Made by a program: the position numbers and the translations under genes
Notes under the pieces: model-generated
Told to the model about the DNA's origin: nothing
The model's input: the letters and a program-made list of their open reading frames with translations, nothing else
Database searches by the model: none
DNA from: Archilochus colubris
Lineage: Eukaryota > Chordata > Aves > Apodiformes > Trochilidae
Assembly: GCA_023079485.1 (NCBI GenBank)
Contig: CM041085.1
Coordinates: 96,173,115 to 96,237,114, forward strand
Direction: 5' to 3'
DNA length: 64,000 nucleotides
Part shown: piece after piece, positions 61,759-64,000 of the stretch
Layout of the letters: each line of letters opens with the position of its first letter
Numbering within the stretch: position 1 is the stretch's first letter

Positions 61759-63891
61759 CTGCTCAGCTATGCAGCACTTTCACCATGGATCTGCTCAAGC
61801 TGTCCAAGCCTTTTGTTCTTCTGGCACTGAGAGCCCCACCGAGAGAGCAGCTATGTCACACTGACCCAGGTCTCATTGAATGCAGCTCCTGAACCTTCCT
61901 GAGTGAAGCAGGAAACAGCTCATGTCTGGTTGACCTTGGATGGAGGCAGAGGGTGTGAGGCTGCTGGCACCACTCCATGTGCATTTGCCACGCTGTGCAG
62001 TGGTCACTTGAGGTTCCAGTTCTTCTCCCTTCTGTCATCTGCTTCATATAGACTTTTTTTCATGTTAATTACTAACCTACTTATTTGCTTATGAATAGGA
62101 TAAATTATGTTTCTCCCTAGAGAAATCAAGTGTTCCCCATCTGAGGTTCCTTCAGAGAGAAACCTGTGCCCAAGCTCGACAGCAATAATTGCGTTTGCTC
62201 CAATGTAATGACAAAGAGATAAGTAATCTCTGCAGCCTGGCAGTTTAGCAAATCTATTTTCTCTTCCTAACAGCTGGATTAGAAGCTTTGTGCTCCCAGG
62301 CTCTGGAATGGTTTCCACCTCTCAGAGAATACAAATAAGTGCTAAGACCAAACCATGCTATCACAGTTGTCATATATTTCTTGGTTGAGTTATCAGCAAT
62401 AAATTATCTGTTATCCAAGGTTTATTGTTTTGGCACCTTTGGGAAACATACATGAAGCACAATGAATTTAAATCATGTTGCACTTTGACAGTATCTTAAG
62501 ATTTATGGAGAAACTAAAGAGAAAATAAAAATAGTTTTTATGTGGAAAGGATGGAAAAATTATTTATTCAAAAAACGTTTAGAATGGTCTTAATCTGGTA
62601 AAATAATGTAAGCATGAGTTTAACTTCAGATCTATGAAATAATGCCAGTGACCTCTAAAAAGTAAGGGATTTTTAAATAGCTTCAGTGTAGTAAACCAGG
62701 GACCAAGAGGGAAAAGCTTTTGATTTCCAAAGTCACAGGTGGACTGGCAGAGAGTGCTTTTGAAAAGCCCACCTGAAATCTGTACTGTTTATAATAAGTT
62801 AATAGTCATAAAGAAGCCTTTTCTATTTGGTTTTCAAGGAAATACATTTGCCACCAGAATTAGGGGAATACCTGAAATACAGAGCAATCTGATTAAACCC
62901 ATGAATCTGTAACCCAAGCTATAACGCCACTGCTTTTTTCCCTGAAAAATATTTGATTTTTAGCCTCTCTTGAACAGATTTTCATTTCCTTCTAGCTCCT
63001 GTGATATGTCTCTAATCATTATGGTGACTTTCAGAGCATGGAGGTGAGTGAGAATGACCTAATTTACAAATTTTATTCAGCACACCTGAGTTCTAGGCTT
63101 GGTTTCAGGTTTGAATCCAATGGAAAATACCTCACGGCAGAAGCAGCTGCCTCTGTTCCCCAGGGCAAGGAGGAGAAGTCAGCTGTCAGTCCTGCCCCTG
63201 GCTGGCTGTTCAGATAAATGCCTTGGTCTCATGACATCCATCTATGACAGCAGCATAAATCTGCATCCTCAGAAAGACACATCTTATGCTTACATTGTCA
63301 ATCCTATAAAATGGCACCTCTAATACCAGGTTGGTGCATTTTGTTGAATTAAAATTTGATTCCAACAGAAAAATCCCCTTGTAATAAAACATCAATAGTT
63401 CAAAACAAACAAAATTACTTTGGGTTGGATCCTTGCCCAGTTTGAGTAAAAGTGTGTTTGTTTGTTTTTTAATATGCCACTATTTCCACCTTCAAATCAG
63501 TACCATCTGATTTGAAGTATCTGAGTATCCATCTCCAAATCAGTAATTACATTAGGCTGGCCATAAACATTCATCAACCCATATTTTAGAGGTCAGCCAT
63601 GAAATTAAGCTCTTAATTATTCACATAGACATAATTCTTAGTTTCTAATTCAGTGACATAATTTAGAGAGCTTGATTAGGAAATTCCTAGAAAAATTAAA
63701 TCAGAAGAAACAAGTGTCTTAACCAGGTGATTATCACAGAAAAACATAGTGAAAAATAGTAAAAAATGACAAGTCCAAAAGTAAGAAAGAATACAGATTG
63801 GGAAATATATCTGTCTCAACAGATAAAAGTCATTACTCTTGTGCTAGTAGAGCTTTAAACATATATACTTCTGTTTTCTGTTTCTTTTCAG

Positions 63892-64000
63892 AAATACTGA
63901 TGATCAACAATAGAAAAAGTGACATTATGGATTTCCTACTGAATGTGCCCAGGAGCACACACGTTCCTGAGGACTGGATGTCAGATCCCAGGGTTCTGAA
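63892..64000 (+). other. Possible 5' part of an exon running off the window, unrecognised
   Basis: A long pyrimidine-rich tract (TTCTGTTTTCTGTTTCTTTTCAG, in parts) ends in CAG at 63891, a good splice-acceptor context. Downstream one frame stays open for 35 codons to the window edge, entering in phase after two bases. It begins ILMINNRKSDIMDFLLNV and continues PRSTHVPEDWMSDPRVL. The other two frames close at once. The peptide is protein-like in composition, and the segment is less AT-rich than the DNA before it, but I do not recognise the family. A 35-codon open run has a substantial chance of occurring randomly, so the call depends on the acceptor and on sequence beyond the window. Confidence 0.3.

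Larger units (their letters stand above)
58471..63891. other. Unique AT-rich sequence with one internal direct repeat pair
   Basis: No gene, CR1 tail or LTR recognised. It contains the direct repeat pair at 60290 and 61625 and a 12-bp perfect palindrome, GAAGACGTCTTC, at 60253-60264. A short-period motif GTAGGTTCTA recurs at 61083-61140, and a balanced AT-rich segment around 62165-62285 could be conserved noncoding DNA. Confidence 0.5.

Noticed and set aside
63099..63130. tRNA- or SINE-like B-box (GGTTTGAATCC)
   Set aside because: No matching A-box at the right distance upstream, no cloverleaf and no adjacent SINE tail.
1..64000. CRISPR arrays, bacterial operons, phage or plasmid genes
   Set aside because: No regularly spaced direct repeats, no tightly packed gene order and no prokaryotic motifs. 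The content is vertebrate.

Overview
The window reads as a stretch of bird nuclear genome with little or no coding sequence. The evidence is the repeat content. About nine non-LTR retrotransposon fragments belong to the CR1 family, several with the short ATTCTATG-type 3' repeat typical of avian CR1. There are also two solo LTRs of endogenous retroviruses whose architecture is usual in bird genomes. I see no mammalian-type SINEs, no bacterial operon structure and no ribosome-binding-site pattern. A neoavian, perhaps passerine, source is likely, but that is inference from repeat style only.

Layout. 1-8914 is AT-rich unique sequence. 8920-9699 is a complete plus-strand solo LTR with a perfect 5-bp target-site duplication (TACAG). 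12600-13178 is a CR1 fragment that still has an open reverse-transcriptase frame. 16887-17201 is a 315-nt uninterrupted polypyrimidine tract. 17202-37267 is about 20 kb in which I recognise only simple repeats. 37.3-56.6 kb is rich in CR1: minus-strand pieces at 37268, 43371, 45430, 49414 and 55836, and plus-strand pieces at 38390, 39005, 46005, 51800 and 56508. It also holds a second solo LTR on the minus strand at 48557-49281. 58070-58470 is an LTR-like GC-richer block with an internal tandem duplication. 58471-64000 is unique sequence except for an unexplained direct repeat pair (60290 and 61625), and it ends in a possible splice acceptor followed by an open frame running off the window.

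No complete host gene is recognisable. Two stretches could be exons (12098-12292 and 63892-64000), but neither peptide matches a family I know and both may be chance. The window is most simply an intergenic region or part of a very long intron. I did not find a new multi-gene system. The most useful leads are the 36/37-identical direct repeat pair near 60.3 and 61.6 kb, the polypyrimidine tract, the 96-nt A/C-only tract beside long C runs, the TSD-flanked LTR, and the possible exons. All boundaries of degraded repeats are approximate because they were judged by eye.
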